DNA of 64,000 nucleotides from Cryobacterium zongtaii. GTDB taxonomy: Bacteria; Actinomycetota; Actinomycetes; Actinomycetales; Microbacteriaceae. Where the stretch lies: NCBI RefSeq assembly GCF_002909375.1, contig NZ_PPXD01000005.1, positions 324,273 through 388,272 on the forward strand, written 5' to 3'. The translations under genes and the position numbers were made by a program. Under the pieces are notes generated by a model that was given only the letters and a program-made list of their open reading frames with translations, had not been told where the DNA came from and did not search any database. Shown in pieces: positions 1 to 8,602 of the stretch (positions within the stretch are counted from its first letter, which is position 1; each line of letters opens with the position of its first letter).

Positions 1-170
1 GCGGACTGATCATGGCCGAGCTGCGGGCCACACACCATCCGGTGACCGCCGCTGAGATCGACACCGTGTGGCCGGATGCCGTGCAGCGCGACAGGGCCCT
101 GGCCGGGCTCCTCGCCGACGGTCTCGCCGTACTCGTCGAACCCGGGCGGTACGCTCTTTCGCAGGGGTGA
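1..170 (+). CDS. mutY: A/G-specific adenine glycosylase, C-terminal fragment
   Basis: Only the last 55 codons lie in the window, read from base 3 to the TGA at 168-170. The peptide carries the tail typical of actinobacterial MutY: a short winged region with LWPD-like (VWPDAVQRDRAL), AGLLADGLA and a final RYAL segment. MutY removes adenine mispaired with 8-oxoguanine in base-excision repair. The catalytic helix-hairpin-helix and the Fe-S cluster would lie upstream, outside the window. The assignment rests on tail similarity recalled from the family, so it is moderately secure. The next gene starts 24 bases downstream on the same strand. Confidence 0.6.
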   Translation, partial: GLIMAELRATHHPVTAAEIDTVWPDAVQRDRALAGLLADGLAVLVEPGRYALSQG

Positions 171-194
171 ACCCCCGCGCTCTCTCCAACAGAA

Positions 195-1475
195 ATGGTT
201 TCAATGAAGAACTGGGCCGGCAACGTCGAGTATTCAACGGACGACATCAGGCACCCGACGACGACCGAAGAGGTCTCCCGAATCGTCGCGGCGGTCGACG
301 CCGGGGCCGGGCAGATCAAGGCCCTGGGCTCCCGGCATTCCTTCTCCACGATCGCCGACAGCGTCGGCACCCTGATCGCCCTCGACCGGCTGGACATCGA
401 ACCGTCGCTCCAGTTCGGTGACGACGGCGCAGCGGTGAGCGTGCGGGTGGGCGCGGGAAGCACCTACGCCCAGGTGGGCGCATACCTCGCCGAACACGAC
501 CTGGCCCTGCCGAACCTCGCGTCCTTGCCGCACATCTCGGTCGCCGGCGCCATCCAGACCGGCACCCACGGCTCCGGCGTGCGCAACGGGTCGTTGGCGT
601 CCTCGGTCGTGGCGCTGGAGATCGTGCGTGCCTCGGGGCAGGTCGAAATCGTGCGGGAACACGACCAGGACTTCGCCGCCTGCGTGGTGGGCCTGGGCGC
701 CGTCGGCATCGTCACCGCGGTGACCCTGAGGGTGCAGCCGCACTTCCAGATCTCCCAGTACGTGCACGAGGGACTGTCCTGGACCGCGGCCCTGGCGAAC
801 TGGGCCGCCATCATGGCCAGCGGCTACAGCGTCAGCGTGTTCACCACCTTCCGGGGCGAGAACACTCACCAGGTCTGGTCCAAGCGCCGGCTGGATGTGG
901 ACGGCCCCGAGCTGGACCTCGCCGCTCTCGGCGCCACCGAGGCCATGGTGGCGTTGCACCCGCTGCCCGGTGTCACCGCCGAGAGCGTGACGGGGCAGTT
1001 GCGCGAGCCCGGGCCGTGGAATGAGCGTCTCGCGCACTTCAGGAGCGAGTTCCAGCCCAGCCACGGCGAGGAGATCCAGTCCGAATACCTGATCCCGGCC
1101 GAGCACGCCGTCGCCGCGATCACCGCCCTGCGCGTGATCGGCGACCGCATCGCACCGCTGCTGCACATCTCCGAGCTCCGCAGCGTGGCCGCGGACACCG
1201 CCTGGCTCAGCCCCAGTTACGCTCGCGACTCGCTCGCCATCCACTTCACCTGGAAGCCGATGACGGACGAGATTCTCGCGGTGTTGCCGCTGATCGAACA
1301 CACGTTGGAGCCGTTCGCGCCCCGCCCGCACTGGGGCAAGGTGTCCACGATGTCCCCGGCCGGCCTGCGCCGCGCCTACCCCCGCCTCGACGATTTCGCC
1401 GCCCACCTGAGTCGGGTCGATCCCGACGCACGGTTCCAGAACGCCTACCTGAAACGAGTCCTTCCCCATGACTGA
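195..1475 (+). CDS. aldO: Alditol oxidase-like FAD-dependent oxidoreductase
   Basis: 426 residues, close to Streptomyces AldO (about 418). AldO oxidises xylitol, sorbitol and related polyols at C1 to the aldose, using covalently bound FAD and making H2O2. The N-terminal NWAGN, the FAD-binding GSRHSF (His48 matches the flavin-linked His of AldO), the PHISVAGAIQTGTHGSG loop and the C-terminal SELRSVAAD, HFTWK and PHWGK motifs are all present; the family uses the Glu, Arg and Lys of these last motifs around the active site. No secretion signal is seen, so it should be cytoplasmic. A second ATG at 204 is an alternative start that begins nearer the conserved region. The 3' end overlaps the next gene by 8 bases, implying translational coupling. 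Confidence 0.85.
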   Translation: MVSMKNWAGNVEYSTDDIRHPTTTEEVSRIVAAVDAGAGQIKALGSRHSFSTIADSVGTLIALDRLDIEPSLQFGDDGAAVSVRVGAGSTYAQVGAYLAEHDLALPNLASLPHISVAGAIQTGTHGSGVRNGSLASSVVALEIVRASGQVEIVREHDQDFAACVVGLGAVGIVTAVTLRVQPHFQISQYVHEGLSWTAALANWAAIMASGYSVSVFTTFRGENTHQVWSKRRLDVDGPELDLAALGATEAMVALHPLPGVTAESVTGQLREPGPWNERLAHFRSEFQPSHGEEIQSEYLIPAEHAVAAITALRVIGDRIAPLLHISELRSVAADTAWLSPSYARDSLAIHFTWKPMTDEILAVLPLIEHTLEPFAPRPHWGKVSTMSPAGLRRAYPRLDDFAAHLSRVDPDARFQNAYLKRVLPHD

Positions 1476-2439
1476 CGCCGCCGTCACTTCCCCCACCACC
1501 ACTGGCACGGATGCGTCCGTCCTGCCTCTCTCCGGGCTGCAGTACACGATCAGCCACGACGGCTACTCGGCCACCATCGCCAGCGTCGGTGCGAGCCTGC
1601 GCCTGCTCACCTGGAACGGCCGCGACCTGGTTGTGCCGTTCGCCGAGGACGAGGTGCGTCCCGGCTACCGGGGCGCGGTCCTGGCGCCCTGGCCGAACCG
1701 GGTGGTCGACGGCAGCTACACCTTCGACGGCGTCGACTACCAACTGCCGCTCACCGAACCCAGCCGCTCCCACGCCCTGCACGGCCTGGTCTGCTGGGCT
1801 GACTGGACCCTGCAGGCGCGTACTGCCGAGTCGGTGACCCTGGGCACCACCATCGTGCCCAGCGACGGCTATCCGCACCGCATTGCTCTCCTGGTGACGT
1901 ACAGCCTCACCGACGACGGCCTCACCAGCACGGTCACCGCCGAGAACGTCGGCGCCGCCACGGCCCCCTACGGCACCGGCCCGCACCCTTACCTCGTGGC
2001 CGGTCCCGGCATCGTCGACGACTGGACACTGGAGTTCCCGGCCGCTGCCTATCTCACGGTCACCCCGGACCGGCTCAGCCCCGTGGCCACGGTGCCGGTC
2101 GAGACCACGCCGGAGTTCGATTTCCGCACGCCCAGGGTGATCGGCGACACCTTCATCGACCACGCGTTCACCGCGATTGCGCGGGACGCGGATGGGTCGG
2201 CATCCGTCACCGTGACCAGCCCGGGCGGCACCGGCGTGCGCATGAGCTTCGGAGCCGAGCTGCCCTGGCTGCAGGTGCACACCGCTGACCGTCCGGCGCC
2301 CGAGCCGAGCCGCATCGGCCTGGCGGTCGAACCGATGACCTGCCCACCGGACGCTTTCTCCACCGGTGAAGACCTGGTGCTCCTCGCCCCCGGCCAGTCC
2401 CACTCGGCCGGCTGGACCATCGCCGCCACCGAGGCCTGA
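1468..2439 (+). CDS. Aldose 1-epimerase (mutarotase) family protein
   Basis: 323 residues of the galactose-mutarotase fold. Visible family marks are PWPNRVVDGSY (sugar-binding Arg), HALHGL (first His), GTGPHPYL (catalytic acid His) and AVEPMT (catalytic base Glu). Mutarotases interconvert alpha and beta anomers of aldoses. The start ATG lies inside the end of the alditol oxidase gene. A mutarotase coupled to an enzyme that releases an aldose makes sense, since the product would need anomeric equilibration before further use. The exact sugar cannot be read from sequence. A long hairpin just after the gene closes the unit. Confidence 0.85.
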   Translation: MTDAAVTSPTTTGTDASVLPLSGLQYTISHDGYSATIASVGASLRLLTWNGRDLVVPFAEDEVRPGYRGAVLAPWPNRVVDGSYTFDGVDYQLPLTEPSRSHALHGLVCWADWTLQARTAESVTLGTTIVPSDGYPHRIALLVTYSLTDDGLTSTVTAENVGAATAPYGTGPHPYLVAGPGIVDDWTLEFPAAAYLTVTPDRLSPVATVPVETTPEFDFRTPRVIGDTFIDHAFTAIARDADGSASVTVTSPGGTGVRMSFGAELPWLQVHTADRPAPEPSRIGLAVEPMTCPPDAFSTGEDLVLLAPGQSHSAGWTIAATEA

Positions 2440-2506
2440 CCCGCGGCTCCCCTTCTCCAGCGTCTGCAGCGGCCCGCCCACAACATCATCCGCCAGCCAG
2501 GTCGCC

Positions 2507-2561
2507 GACTTGCCGCAAAAGGCCCCTTGACAGCTCGTCAAGGGGCCTTTTGCGGCAAGTC
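2507..2561. terminator. Perfect 25-bp inverted repeat, bidirectional terminator
   Basis: Arms 2507-2531 and 2537-2561 are exact reverse complements separated by a 5-base loop. Each strand ends its arm with an A or T run next to a GC block. It sits between the convergent epimerase gene (stop 2439) and rbfA (stop 2574), so it can terminate both. Confidence 0.85.
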
Positions 2562-2573
2562 AGAGTGCTGAGG

Positions 2574-3116
2574 TTACTGAGCGTCGGGCTCCGTCGCGGC
2601 GGCGTGGCGGCCGGTCGGTGCCGGTGCCGGTGCAGCTTCAGGCTCATCCGCTTCGGTGGCAACGCCGTCCTCGTCGGCGTCGTCGTCCTCGGCGTATTCG
2701 CGCGGCTTGACGTACGGGTCTTCGTCGCCGGCGTACACGGCTGTGCGGGCCATCTCGCCCACCTGGGTGTCGCGCTCACGCGCTTCACGCAGTAGGTCGT
2801 CGATGAGTGCGGCGTTCTCCGGGATGGCGTCGGCGATGAATTCGATCGACGGCGTCAACCGTGCGGTGATGTTCTTGCCCACTTCGCTGCGCATCATGCC
2901 GGTGGCGGCCTTGAGCGCTGCGGCACTGTCCTTGCGCTCGTCTTCGGAGCCATAGACCGTGTAGAACACCGAGGCGTGCTGCAGGTCGCCGGTGACCTTG
3001 ACGTCGGTGATGGTGACGAAGCCGAGCCTCGGGTCGCGGATGCCGCGTTCAAGCCGCTTGGCCACGATGACCTTGATGCGGTCCGCCATCTTACGAGCGC
3101 GTGCCGGGTCTACCAT
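2574..3116 (-). CDS. rbfA: 30S ribosome-binding factor RbfA
   Basis: 180 residues. RbfA binds the 30S subunit near the 16S 5' helix and is needed for late 16S rRNA maturation and cold growth. Residues 1-115 form the KH-like RbfA domain (ARKMADRIKVIVAKRLERG, DPRLGFVTITDVKVTGDL, ending with a TPSIEFIAD segment). A roughly 60-residue acidic, Ala/Pro-rich tail follows, as in many actinobacterial homologues. The start is supported by GAGGAG 7 bases upstream. It lies 193 bases downstream of infB, separated by a long hairpin. No truB or ribF follows, although those often come next in other bacteria. Confidence 0.95.
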   Translation of the reverse strand: MVDPARARKMADRIKVIVAKRLERGIRDPRLGFVTITDVKVTGDLQHASVFYTVYGSEDERKDSAAALKAATGMMRSEVGKNITARLTPSIEFIADAIPENAALIDDLLREARERDTQVGEMARTAVYAGDEDPYVKPREYAEDDDADEDGVATEADEPEAAPAPAPTGRHAAATEPDAQ

Positions 3117-3211
3117 GTCGAACTCCTCATGAACCTAAAATTTCGGGGTACTTCTTAACGCTCTTAAGCCCTCCCCAACCATCGTATTGACGGAAGCGTT
3201 TCTCGGGGAGT

Positions 3212-3294
3212 GGGGTCGTAGCTTGATCCCCCCTCAGGGGAATCGGGGTAGGGGTCCCCGCTCTTCCCCTGAGGGGGGATCAAGCGGAGACCCC
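3212..3294. other. Long hairpin in the infB-rbfA spacer
   Basis: Perfect 22-bp arms at 3221-3242 and 3264-3285, extended by a further 6-bp pairing (3212-3217 with 3289-3294) across a 3-base internal loop. The apical 21 bases contain a small GGGG/CCCC hairpin. It lies inside the presumed nusA-rbfA transcription unit on the minus strand. It could be an attenuator, an mRNA-processing or 3'-end-protecting structure, or a terminator for infB with rbfA separately promoted. No U-run follows on the minus strand, which argues against a simple intrinsic terminator. Confidence 0.6.
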
Positions 3295-3309
3295 TTGCCA
3301 CCATAGCTA

Positions 3310-6171
3310 TTAGCTACGCGGCTTTTCCTTCAATTCGATCGTCTCGATCTCATCGCCGATCTGGATGTCGTTGAACTTACCAAGACCGATACCGGCCTCG
3401 AAGTCCGTACGCACCTCGGTGACGTCATCCTTGAAGCGACGCAGCGACTCGATGGCCAGGTTGTCGCCCACCACGATGCCGTCGCGGATGACCCGCGCCT
3501 TGGCGTTTCGCGTGATCGTTCCCGAACGCACGATGACACCGGCGACGTTTCCGAACTTGGACGAGCTGAAGACCTCGCGGATCTCGGCGATACCACTCTG
3601 CACTTCTTCGAACTCGGGCTTGAGCATTCCGGTGAGGGAAGACTCGATGTCCTCGAGTGCGTTGTAGATGACGGAGTAGAAGCGCACGTCCACGCCTTCA
3701 CGAGCCGCACGTTCGCGCGCCTTCGTGTCGGGGCGAACGTTGAAGCCGATGATGATGGCGTTGTCGACGGTGGCGAGGTTGACGTCGCTCTCCGTGACCG
3801 CACCGACACCACGGTGGATGATGCGCAGCTGAACGGAGTCGTCGACCTCGATCTTGAGCAGCGACTCTTCCAGGGCCTCAACGGCACCGGAAACGTCACC
3901 CTTGATGATGAGGTTGAGCGATTCGACCTTGCCCTCTTCGAGTGCACGGGTGAAGTCCTCGAGGCTGATGCGCTTGCGGGCCTTGGCCAGCAGTGCGTTG
4001 CGCTCGGCGGCTTCGCGCTTCTCGGCGATCTGACGCGCGGTGCGGTCTTCCTCGATAACGAGGAAGGTGTCACCGGCGCGGGGAACGCTCGAGAGGCCCT
4101 GCACCTGAACGGCACGGGACGGCGTGGCGGCGAGAACGGCGTTGCCGTTTTCGTCGGCCATCGCACGAACGCGGCCGTAGGCGGTACCGGCAACGATCGA
4201 GTCGCCGACGTGCAGCGTCCCGGACTGGATGAGCACCGTGGCGACTGCACCGCGGCCCTTGTCGAGCTTGGCCTCAATGGCCACACCGCGGGCATCCTTG
4301 TTCGGGTTGGCGCGCATGTCGAGTCCGGCGTCTGCGGTGAGCAGGACGGCGTCGAGGATTTCCTGGATGCCGACCTTGTTCCTAGCTGACACGTCGACGA
4401 ACATGACGTCTCCGCCGTACTCTTCGGCGACGAGACCGAATTCGGTGAGCTGCTGGCGCACCTTCTGCGGGTTCGCACCTGCCTTGTCGATCTTGTTCAC
4501 CGCGACCACGATCGGCACGTTGGCGGCCTGTGCGTGGTTGAGTGCCTCAATCGTCTGCGGCATGATGCCGTCATCGGCGGCGACCACGAGAATCGCGATG
4601 TCGGTGACCTGCGCACCACGAGCACGCATGGCGGTGAACGCCTCGTGACCGGGGGTGTCAATGAAGGTGATGGCGCGTTCTTTGCCCTCGTGCTCAGTGA
4701 CGACCTGGTAGGCACCGATGTGCTGGGTGATGCCACCGGCTTCACCGGCAGCGACCTTGGCGTTACGGATGGCGTCAAGCAGCGCGGTCTTACCGTGGTC
4801 GACGTGACCCATGACGGTGACGACGGGAGGACGAACTTCGAGCTCTTCGTCGGTCTCGTCGGCCAGCTCCTGGTCGATGTCGATGTCGAAGGCGAGCAGC
4901 AGCTCGCGGTCCTCGTCGTCGGGCGAGACCATCTGGATCTTGTAACCCAGCTCGCTGCCCAGAACGTCGAATGTGGCATCGTCGAGTGACTCCGTTGCCG
5001 TTGCCATCTCACCGAGGTGGAACAGCACGGTGACCAGGTTGCCCGGGCTCGCGTCGATCTTGTCGGCGAAGTCGGTGATCGAGGCACCGCGGCGCAGACG
5101 CACCACGGTTCCGCCGTCGCCACGGGGGACGCTGACGCCACCCAGCGACGGAGCCTCGCGCAGCTCGAACTCGGCCCTCTTCGTCCGCTTCGACTTGCGC
5201 GCCTTGTTCTTGCCACCACCGCGACCGAATGCACCAGCGGTTCCACCGCCGGGACCACGGCCACGACCACCGGCGCCGCCGCCACCGGCGGGGCGGGGCG
5301 GGCCGAAGCCGGGGGCACCGGCAGGTGCGCCGGGGCGGGTGAAGCCGGGGCGTGCGCCACCGGCGCCGCCCGGAGCGCCACCGGGACGCTGGAAGCCACC
5401 CGGGCGCTGGCCGAAACCGGTCGGGCGGGGTGCCTGGCCGGGTCCGCCCGGACGCGGGGCGCCGGGACGGGGTGCGGCGGGGCGGGGGATGTTGCTGGGC
5501 GAGGACGTGGACGGCGGACGCTGCCCCATGCCCTGCGCGCTCGCGAACGGGTTGTTGCCCGGACGCGGGGTGGGAGTCTTGCCCATGCCCTGGTTGCTGG
5601 CGAACGGGTTGTTGCCCGGACGGGCTCCCGGACGCGGGACGCTGCCGCCGGGCTTGGCGGTCGGAGCCGCGTCGCCGTCAGCCTTGGCGGCCGGTGTGGC
5701 TGCCTCGGTGGTCGTCTTCTCGGTCGCGGCGGTGCCGGACTCGGCGGCGGCCTTCTCGGTCGCTGCAGCCTTTTCGGCAGCGGCGGCCTTCTCGGTCGCG
5801 GCGGCCTGACGCTCCGCTACGGTGAGCGGCGCGGCGGGCATCGGCGGTGCATCCACTGCAGGAGCCTCGACCACGGGTGCGGGCACCGGTGCGGCGGGAC
5901 GTGCCGGGGACGGACGTGCGCCACCGGGCTTGGCCGTGGTGGTCGACGCGGGCTTCGCGGCGGCGGCAGGGGCCGCCGGGGTGGCAGCGGCGCCGCCGGT
6001 GGCGACTCCGTCAGCCTCGAGTGCTGCACGCAGACGGCGGGCAACGGGGGGTTCAACGCTGGAAGACGGTCCCTTGACGAACTCGCCCATCTCTTTCAAT
6101 TTCGCAAGGGCTACCTTGCTGTCGACACCGAGTTCAGTTGCGATCTCGTGTACGCGTGGTTTCGCAGCCAC
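3310..6171 (-). CDS. infB: Translation initiation factor IF-2
   Basis: About 953 residues. IF-2 is the GTPase that places initiator fMet-tRNA in the 30S P site and promotes subunit joining. I chose the GTG at 6171, preceded by AGGAG with 4-base spacing, because the family begins [16 protein letters not shown]; the reading frame stays open 8 codons upstream. Residues 1-60 form the IF2_N domain. A disordered Ala/Pro/Gly-rich stretch follows to about residue 330, with two NNPFAS repeats. The G domain begins near 452 with GHVDHGKT, then [19 protein letters not shown] and a SAR motif. Domains II-IV complete the C-terminus. It lies after ylxR in the nusA operon. Confidence 0.97.
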   Translation of the reverse strand: MAAKPRVHEIATELGVDSKVALAKLKEMGEFVKGPSSSVEPPVARRLRAALEADGVATGGAAATPAAPAAAAKPASTTTAKPGGARPSPARPAAPVPAPVVEAPAVDAPPMPAAPLTVAERQAAATEKAAAAEKAAATEKAAAESGTAATEKTTTEAATPAAKADGDAAPTAKPGGSVPRPGARPGNNPFASNQGMGKTPTPRPGNNPFASAQGMGQRPPSTSSPSNIPRPAAPRPGAPRPGGPGQAPRPTGFGQRPGGFQRPGGAPGGAGGARPGFTRPGAPAGAPGFGPPRPAGGGGAGGRGRGPGGGTAGAFGRGGGKNKARKSKRTKRAEFELREAPSLGGVSVPRGDGGTVVRLRRGASITDFADKIDASPGNLVTVLFHLGEMATATESLDDATFDVLGSELGYKIQMVSPDDEDRELLLAFDIDIDQELADETDEELEVRPPVVTVMGHVDHGKTALLDAIRNAKVAAGEAGGITQHIGAYQVVTEHEGKERAITFIDTPGHEAFTAMRARGAQVTDIAILVVAADDGIMPQTIEALNHAQAANVPIVVAVNKIDKAGANPQKVRQQLTEFGLVAEEYGGDVMFVDVSARNKVGIQEILDAVLLTADAGLDMRANPNKDARGVAIEAKLDKGRGAVATVLIQSGTLHVGDSIVAGTAYGRVRAMADENGNAVLAATPSRAVQVQGLSSVPRAGDTFLVIEEDRTARQIAEKREAAERNALLAKARKRISLEDFTRALEEGKVESLNLIIKGDVSGAVEALEESLLKIEVDDSVQLRIIHRGVGAVTESDVNLATVDNAIIIGFNVRPDTKARERAAREGVDVRFYSVIYNALEDIESSLTGMLKPEFEEVQSGIAEIREVFSSSKFGNVAGVIVRSGTITRNAKARVIRDGIVVGDNLAIESLRRFKDDVTEVRTDFEAGIGLGKFNDIQIGDEIETIELKEKPRS

Positions 6172-6181
6172 AATTCTCCTG

Positions 6182-6223
6182 TTCCGGGCCTGCACCCGGA
6201 AAGGGGCAGACCGTTAGTAACGG
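6182..6223. other. Two small hairpins in the infB leader
   Basis: Between ylxR and infB there are two short inverted repeats. TTCCGGG (6182-6188) pairs with CCCGGAA (6195-6201) around 6 bases, and CCGTTA (6211-6216) pairs with TAACGG (6218-6223) around a single base. Both would be transcribed immediately upstream of the infB ribosome-binding site (AGGAG, 6176-6180) and could modulate its initiation. Structure is seen; function is a guess. Confidence 0.35.
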
Positions 6224-6247
6224 ACGGTTCTCATTTCGAGCCGCTCA

Positions 6248-6505
6248 TTAGTTATCCATTAGCCAAGTCAGCCTGTTCTCTAGTTGTTTTGCGTCCAGGG
6301 GGCTGGTCACCCGAAGAGCACGCCCGAAAGCGCGCCGCCTCACGGCCTCCTGGAAGCACGCGATGGTGGGATGAATCCACGCACCTCGCCCAGGGAGGGT
6401 GGCGGTTTCATCAACCACCAGGTCCGAATTCTGGGCGACGATCCTCAGAAGTGAGGAGCGTGAGGCGCGGGAACGGCATCCAATGCACGTTCTAACGGGA
6501 TCCAT
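6248..6505 (-). CDS. ylxR: YlxR family (DUF448) RNA-binding protein
   Basis: 85 residues, normal for the family. It has the RTCIGCRSR motif at the N-terminus and GRGAWIHP in the middle, then a basic RRRAFGRALR helix. YlxR proteins sit almost universally between nusA and infB. The homologue in Firmicutes has been reported to bind the RNase P RNA (RnpM) and to affect expression broadly; that role is not demonstrated for actinobacteria. It starts 8 bases after the nusA stop, so it is co-translated with nusA. Confidence 0.9.
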   Translation of the reverse strand: MDPVRTCIGCRSRASRSSLLRIVAQNSDLVVDETATLPGRGAWIHPTIACFQEAVRRRAFGRALRVTSPLDAKQLENRLTWLMDN

Positions 6506-6513
6506 CGTACCCC

Positions 6514-7524
6514 CTATTCGTCGTCCTCCAGAATGCTGTCCGGCTGGATGTCGATTTTTGCGCCGGTCAGTTTGGCGGCGAGGCGGGCGTTCTGACCCTC
6601 CTTGCCGATCGCGAGCGACAGCTGGTAGTCGGGCACGAGGGCCCGAACTGCCTTGATCGACTCGTCGATGACGTAAGCGCTGGTGACCTTGGCGGGCGAC
6701 AGCGCGCTGGCCACGAAGGTGGCCAGGTCCGGCGAGTAGTCGACGATGTCGATCTTCTCGTTGTTGAGCTCCGACGTCACCGCGCGCACGCGCTGGCCGA
6801 GCTCGCCGATGCAGGCACCCTTGGCGTTGACACCGGGCTCGGTGGCGCGCACGGCGATCTTGGTACGGTGGCCGGCTTCGCGGGCCAGCGACACGATCTC
6901 CACGACACCGCTGGCGATCTCGGGGACCTCCAGCGCGAACAACCGACGCACGAGCGACGGGTGGGTGCGCGAGACGGTGATCTGCGGGCCCTTCATGCCG
7001 CGGCCGACGGCCGTGACATACACCCGGATGCGCGAACCGTGCACGTAGCTTTCGCCGGGCACCTGCTCTTCGGGGGGAAGGATCGCCTCGATGGTGCCGA
7101 GGTCGACGTGGATCATGCGGGGGTTGGGGCCCTGCTGGATCACGCCGGCGACGATCTCGCCTTCGCGGCCCTTGAATTCGCCGAGCACCGCGTCATCCGC
7201 GATGTCGCGCAGACGCTGATTGATGACCTGCTTGGCCGCGAATGCGGCAATGCGACCGAAGTCGTCGGGGTTGTCAACGGCCTCGCCGATGATGTTGCCC
7301 TCTTCGTCGTGCTCAGGAATGTAAATGTCGACGTGACCGGACTTGCGGTCGAGTACGACGCGAGCTCCGGGTTCTTCTTCCGCAGCCTGCTTCAGCGGCT
7401 CACCCTGGTGGGTGTGCTTGAGGTAGGCCGTCAGAATTGCTTGCTCAATGATCTGCACGAGTTCCTCGAAGGGAATCTCTTTCTCGCGCTCCATCAGCCG
7501 CAACACGCTGAGGTCGATGTCCAT
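6514..7524 (-). CDS. nusA: Transcription termination/antitermination factor NusA
   Basis: 336 residues. NusA binds RNA polymerase and nascent RNA and controls pausing, termination and antitermination. The order is the N-terminal polymerase-binding domain (about 1-105), an S1 domain (about 108-180), then two KH domains containing GACIGELGQRVRAV and LAIGKEGQNARLA. The acidic-repeat C-terminus of E. coli NusA is absent, as is usual in actinobacteria. The ATG is preceded by GAGGAGG. It heads the nusA-ylxR-infB block. The gene that usually precedes it, rimP, is not found here; a divergent DUF1206 gene takes that place. Confidence 0.96.
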   Translation of the reverse strand: MDIDLSVLRLMEREKEIPFEELVQIIEQAILTAYLKHTHQGEPLKQAAEEEPGARVVLDRKSGHVDIYIPEHDEEGNIIGEAVDNPDDFGRIAAFAAKQVINQRLRDIADDAVLGEFKGREGEIVAGVIQQGPNPRMIHVDLGTIEAILPPEEQVPGESYVHGSRIRVYVTAVGRGMKGPQITVSRTHPSLVRRLFALEVPEIASGVVEIVSLAREAGHRTKIAVRATEPGVNAKGACIGELGQRVRAVTSELNNEKIDIVDYSPDLATFVASALSPAKVTSAYVIDESIKAVRALVPDYQLSLAIGKEGQNARLAAKLTGAKIDIQPDSILEDDE

Positions 7525-7676
7525 GGCCGGCCTCCTCTATTCAGATCTTGCCGCCGCGAAACCGCGCAGCGGGCTTCTCCCTACGGTACCGGAATCCCAG
7601 CGCGCCCGTCACCCGCCCGGGTGGTACCGCAGGGACTCACCGAGGGCGCTCAGGTGCCCGCAGCAGCCTGCGCGGT

Positions 7677-7682
7677 TACGCT
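7677..7682 (+). promoter_or_regulatory. -10 element TACGCT, probable leaderless promoter
   Basis: TACGCT ends exactly 6 bases before the ATG of the DUF1206 gene, and there is no Shine-Dalgarno sequence. This places the expected transcription start on the start codon. Confidence 0.5.
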
Positions 7683-7688
7683 ATCCCG

Positions 7689-8522
7689 ATGATTACTCGA
7701 TCCAATGCAGAGTCCGCCGCCAATTCGGCCGGTCATGCCGCGCAGAGCGCCGGTAACAACCCGCACCTGAAGACCTTGGCCAAGGCCGGTTATGCGGTCA
7801 ACGGCCTGCTGCACGGCCTGATCGGCGCCATCGCGATCGGGCTGGCTGTCGGTGCCGGCGGTGAGAGCGCCGATCAGTCCGGCGCCCTGGGCCAGCTCGC
7901 CCAGTCCCCCGGCGGCGTCTTCGTCATCTGGATCATCGTCGTCGGCCTGACGGCGCTGGGCCTCTGGCAGGTTCTGCAGGCTTTCCTGGTGCCGGGCACC
8001 GATCCGAAGAAGGTCTGGGCGCACCGGCTCAAGGAGATCGGCAAGGGTGTGGCGTACCTGTTCGTGGCCGGCACGGCCCTGACGGTGGCGCTGACGGGGT
8101 CGGCGGACTCATCGGGGAGCACGGCGTCGGCCAGCGCATCCGTGCTCGCCCTGCCCGGCGGGCCGGTGCTGCTCATGATCGCCGGGCTCGCGATTCTGGT
8201 GATCGGCGGATACTTCGTCTACAAGGGTGTTGCGAAGAAGTTCACCGAGGACCTCGCCGTGCCCGCCGGCACCCTGGGCACTGTCACGGTGGGCCTCGGC
8301 GTGGCCGGGTACATCGCCAAGGGCATCGCCGTGGGTGTTGTGGGCATCCTGGTGATCGTGGCAGGCTTCACGGTCGACCCGAGCCAGTCGACCGGCCTGG
8401 ACGGGGCGCTGCGCTCGCTCGCCGCCCTGCCGTTCGGGGTGGCCATCCTGGTGCTGGTCGGCCTGGGCCTGATCGCATACGGCATCTACTGCTTCTTCAG
8501 GGCCCGCTTCGCCCGACTCTAA
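7689..8522 (+). CDS. DUF1206 integral membrane protein
   Basis: 277 residues with about six transmembrane helices arranged as three repeated two-helix units, each opening with a Gly-rich segment (GYAVNGLLHGLIGAIAIG, GKGVAYLFVAGTALTVAL, GVAGYIAKGIAVGVVGILV). This is the DUF1206 pattern. Family function is unknown; members are common in actinobacteria as inner-membrane proteins. I chose the ATG at 7689 because the -10 element places transcription there and the protein then starts with a short cytoplasmic Asn/Ser-rich tail. It stands alone, divergent from nusA, with a hairpin terminator after it. Confidence 0.85.
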   Translation: MITRSNAESAANSAGHAAQSAGNNPHLKTLAKAGYAVNGLLHGLIGAIAIGLAVGAGGESADQSGALGQLAQSPGGVFVIWIIVVGLTALGLWQVLQAFLVPGTDPKKVWAHRLKEIGKGVAYLFVAGTALTVALTGSADSSGSTASASASVLALPGGPVLLMIAGLAILVIGGYFVYKGVAKKFTEDLAVPAGTLGTVTVGLGVAGYIAKGIAVGVVGILVIVAGFTVDPSQSTGLDGALRSLAALPFGVAILVLVGLGLIAYGIYCFFRARFARL

Positions 8523-8533
8523 CCACACCGGCG

Positions 8534-8594
8534 CGCGAAAGCGGTCATCCGGTTGCTTCAGCGTCGCTGAGGCAACCGGATGACCGCTTTCGCG
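8534..8594. terminator. 23-bp inverted repeat, bidirectional terminator
   Basis: Arms 8534-8556 and 8572-8594 are exact complements; the 15-base loop can pair a further five bases (TCAGC/GCTGA). It lies between the convergent DUF1206 gene and proS. Its outer arms (CGCGAAAGCGG...CCGCTTTCGCG) are the same as those of the hairpin at 23628. Confidence 0.85.
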
Positions 8595-8602
8595 ATTGCG
8601 GG

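Noticed and set aside
164..175. GGGG-TGAA-CCCC hairpin at the mutY stop as a terminator.
   Set aside because: The 4-base stem is too short to support and has no following U-run.
5017..6495. A 492-codon plus-strand frame opposite infB and ylxR.
   Set aside because: It is the mirror of the Ala/Gly/Pro-rich IF-2 region; composition is low-complexity Gly/Arg/Thr with no recognisable domain, while infB on the other strand is unmistakable.
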